A stretch of DNA of 64,000 nt from Duganella sp. 1411 (GTDB taxonomy: Bacteria; Pseudomonadota; Gammaproteobacteria; Burkholderiales; Burkholderiaceae_D). The translations under genes were made by a program, and so were the position numbers. Shown here one piece after another: positions 62,674-64,000 of the stretch. Location: NCBI RefSeq assembly GCF_017833525.1, contig NZ_JAFICD010000001.1, forward strand, positions 496,001 to 560,000. Direction: 5' to 3'. Each line of letters opens with the position of its first letter. Within the stretch, counting starts at the first letter, position 1. The notes beneath the pieces are model-generated. The model was not told the DNA's origin. It was given only the letters and a program-made list of their open reading frames with translations, and searched no databases.

Positions 62674-64000
62674 GCTGCCCAAGGCCCGCGAACGCGCTGC
62701 GCGCCGCGCGAATGCGCCGCCGCCACCGACGACGGCCGAGCCGCTGGCGGCGCCGGCGCCGCGGGAGGCCGGCGGCAACCAGGAAACGCTGCGTTCCCTC
62801 GGCATCCAGGCCAAGCTCACCGTGAGCCAGCCGGGCGATCCGGACGAACAGGAAGCCGACCGCGCCGCCGACGCCTTCGTCAACGGCCGGGCGGCACCGA
62901 GCATCGGCGCGCGCGCCGGCGGCGCCATCCAGCGCCAGTGCAGCGGCTGCAAAGACGACGCGCCTATCGCACGCAAGGCCGGGGCCGGGGCCGGGGCCGC
63001 CGCGCCACGCCTGGCCGGCGCCGGCGCCGCGATCGGCGCCAGCCATGGGGAGGCGCTGTCGCCCCATCTCCAGCGCGACTTCGGCAGCTTCTTCAACACC
63101 GACTTGAGCCAGGTCCGGTTGCACACCGGCGCGCCGGCCCACACGGCGGCCGACGCGCTGGCGGCGCAGGCGTTCACGCGCGGCGGCGACATCTATTTCG
63201 GTCGCGGCCGTTTCGACCCGCGGACCGGCGGCGGCAAGCATCTTCTTGCCCATGAGCTGGCACACACCGTCCAGCAGTCGGGCGGCGCCGATGCCGGGCA
63301 GCGGCTGCAGCGCGCCGCGACCTGCACCGTGTCCGGGCCGCCGCAGGCCAACGCGGGCACGGACGCGGTCACCAAGGCTGTGCGCGACGGCGATGTCGAC
63401 GTCGTCGTCACCAGCATGAGGGGCATGGGCGTGCCCGAGCTGTGCGCCCTGCGTGGCGCGGTGGTAGGCATCAGCGGCCAGAAGCTCGAACGCTGGCTGA
63501 TGAGCCACAGGAGCCGCGCCGATGCCCTCGGCACGGCGGCGCGCCTGCTGCCGGTCGCGGCGGCGCTGGCCGCGCCCGCCATCGGCCCGGGGCTGGCGAC
63601 GCTGGCGACACTGCTGCCGGGCGGCACGGCGGGCAAGAAGTCCGGCGCCACCGCCGAGGAAGGATTGCGCCTGATCCTGCCCGTGCTACCGCTGATCGAC
63701 AAGCTGGAGATGTACGACGAGGGCTATCGGGAGATCGAGCAGGCCCAACTCGACATCATCCGCAATGCCGCCGAGGATGAGCGCCGCGCCGCGAGTGCCG
63801 AGTCGGCCAGGCTGGAGGCGATTTATGCCCACATGGACGTCAAGGAGGAATACGACGCCCGGCTGCTGATCGACCCGGAGAAAAAATACGCCGCCGCCGA
63901 GCATCTGCTGACCCGCGCGCCCGGCGTCGTGTCCGACGACGAGGATCTGGTGTTCGACGCGATCTGGGCGCTGGCGCCGTCCGAGCGCAAGGGCTTTTAC
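62666..64000 (+). CDS. DUF4157 protein, candidate eCIS cargo, 3'-truncated by window end
   Basis: Starting at an ATG inside the end of the ATPase gene, 445 codons are open to the last base. The N-terminus is low complexity (Ala/Pro/Arg). Next come QRQCSGCKDDAP (the Cys motif common before DUF4157) and the DUF4157 domain: LSPHLQRDFGSFFNTDLSQVRLHTG, AQAFTRGGDIYFGRGRF and the HExxH zinc motif LLAHELAHTVQQ at about residues 193-204. The C-terminal part (a hydrophobic Ala-rich segment, then helical) may hold an effector domain that continues outside the window. DUF4157 is common in proteins carried by eCIS particles. Confidence 0.8.
   Translation, partial: MPRLPKARERAARRANAPPPPTTAEPLAAPAPREAGGNQETLRSLGIQAKLTVSQPGDPDEQEADRAADAFVNGRAAPSIGARAGGAIQRQCSGCKDDAPIARKAGAGAGAAAPRLAGAGAAIGASHGEALSPHLQRDFGSFFNTDLSQVRLHTGAPAHTAADALAAQAFTRGGDIYFGRGRFDPRTGGGKHLLAHELAHTVQQSGGADAGQRLQRAATCTVSGPPQANAGTDAVTKAVRDGDVDVVVTSMRGMGVPELCALRGAVVGISGQKLERWLMSHRSRADALGTAARLLPVAAALAAPAIGPGLATLATLLPGGTAGKKSGATAEEGLRLILPVLPLIDKLEMYDEGYREIEQAQLDIIRNAAEDERRAASAESARLEAIYAHMDVKEEYDARLLIDPEKKYAAAEHLLTRAPGVVSDDEDLVFDAIWALAPSERKGFY

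Noticed and set aside
34004..64000. Prophage or type VI secretion interpretation of the tail genes
   Set aside because: No head, packaging, lysis or integrase genes accompany the tail genes, and TssJLM/ClpV-type genes are absent. DUF4255, DUF5908, a CIS tape measure and a single AAA+ ATPase favour eCIS.

Overview
The window is GC-rich Gram-negative DNA. A Burkholderiales-type trimeric porin, a CusCBA tripartite efflux system and U32-type RlhA suggest a betaproteobacterium, most plausibly Oxalobacteraceae (Massilia/Duganella-like). That placement is an inference from gene content and codon use, not a database match. No rRNA, tRNA, CRISPR array or insertion sequence was seen.

Layout. (1) 1-8668: chromosomal metabolic genes, comprising a truncated His-rich CobW-family GTPase, an MFS transporter, a porin, a periplasmic cache protein, rlhA (23S rRNA hydroxylation) on the minus strand, and a secreted GH74 xyloglucanase-like lipoprotein. 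(2) 8753-16079: a less GC-rich minus-strand island holding a RADAR anti-phage system. It has the rdrA ATPase, the rdrB adenosine deaminase and a tightly coupled third gene for a small membrane isoprenylcysteine-methyltransferase-like protein, all next to a complete tyrosine recombinase. (3) 16265-26182: a DUF1593 protein, then a catabolic/detoxification cluster (two MBL-fold hydrolases, two alpha/beta hydrolases, an NTF2-like protein, a tautomerase, a flavin reductase and an enoyl-CoA hydratase). It is bordered by intact divergent hxlR and tetR genes. Decayed second copies of both regulators lie at 18983-19198, with matching operator-like dyads retained at both places. (4) 26306-33667: a Cu/Ag efflux operon (small leader protein, TolC-type OMP, CusB, CusA) and a convergent His-rich DMT transporter. 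(5) 34004-64000 (runs off the end): a long, tightly packed plus-strand operon for an extracellular contractile injection system (eCIS, Afp/PVC-like).

The eCIS operon contains a winged-helix-like small protein, the DUF4255 cap, two sheaths (one with a large tandem-repeat insertion), two tube proteins, DUF5908, a LysM hub protein, separate gpD-like hub and gp5-like spike proteins, gp25, baseplate J and a gpI-like protein. These are followed by three large proteins sharing an N-terminal module, a tape-measure-family protein, an AAA+ ATPase and a DUF4157 candidate cargo. There are no capsid, portal or terminase genes and no T6SS membrane complex, so it is neither a prophage nor a T6SS. Just upstream I see a sigma-54-type promoter match preceded by two matching dyads at about -96 and -178.

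The most interesting items are the RADAR operon with its membrane-methyltransferase third gene, the eCIS with its triplicated adaptor module and decorated sheath, the candidate sigma-54 control region, and the relic regulator pair.
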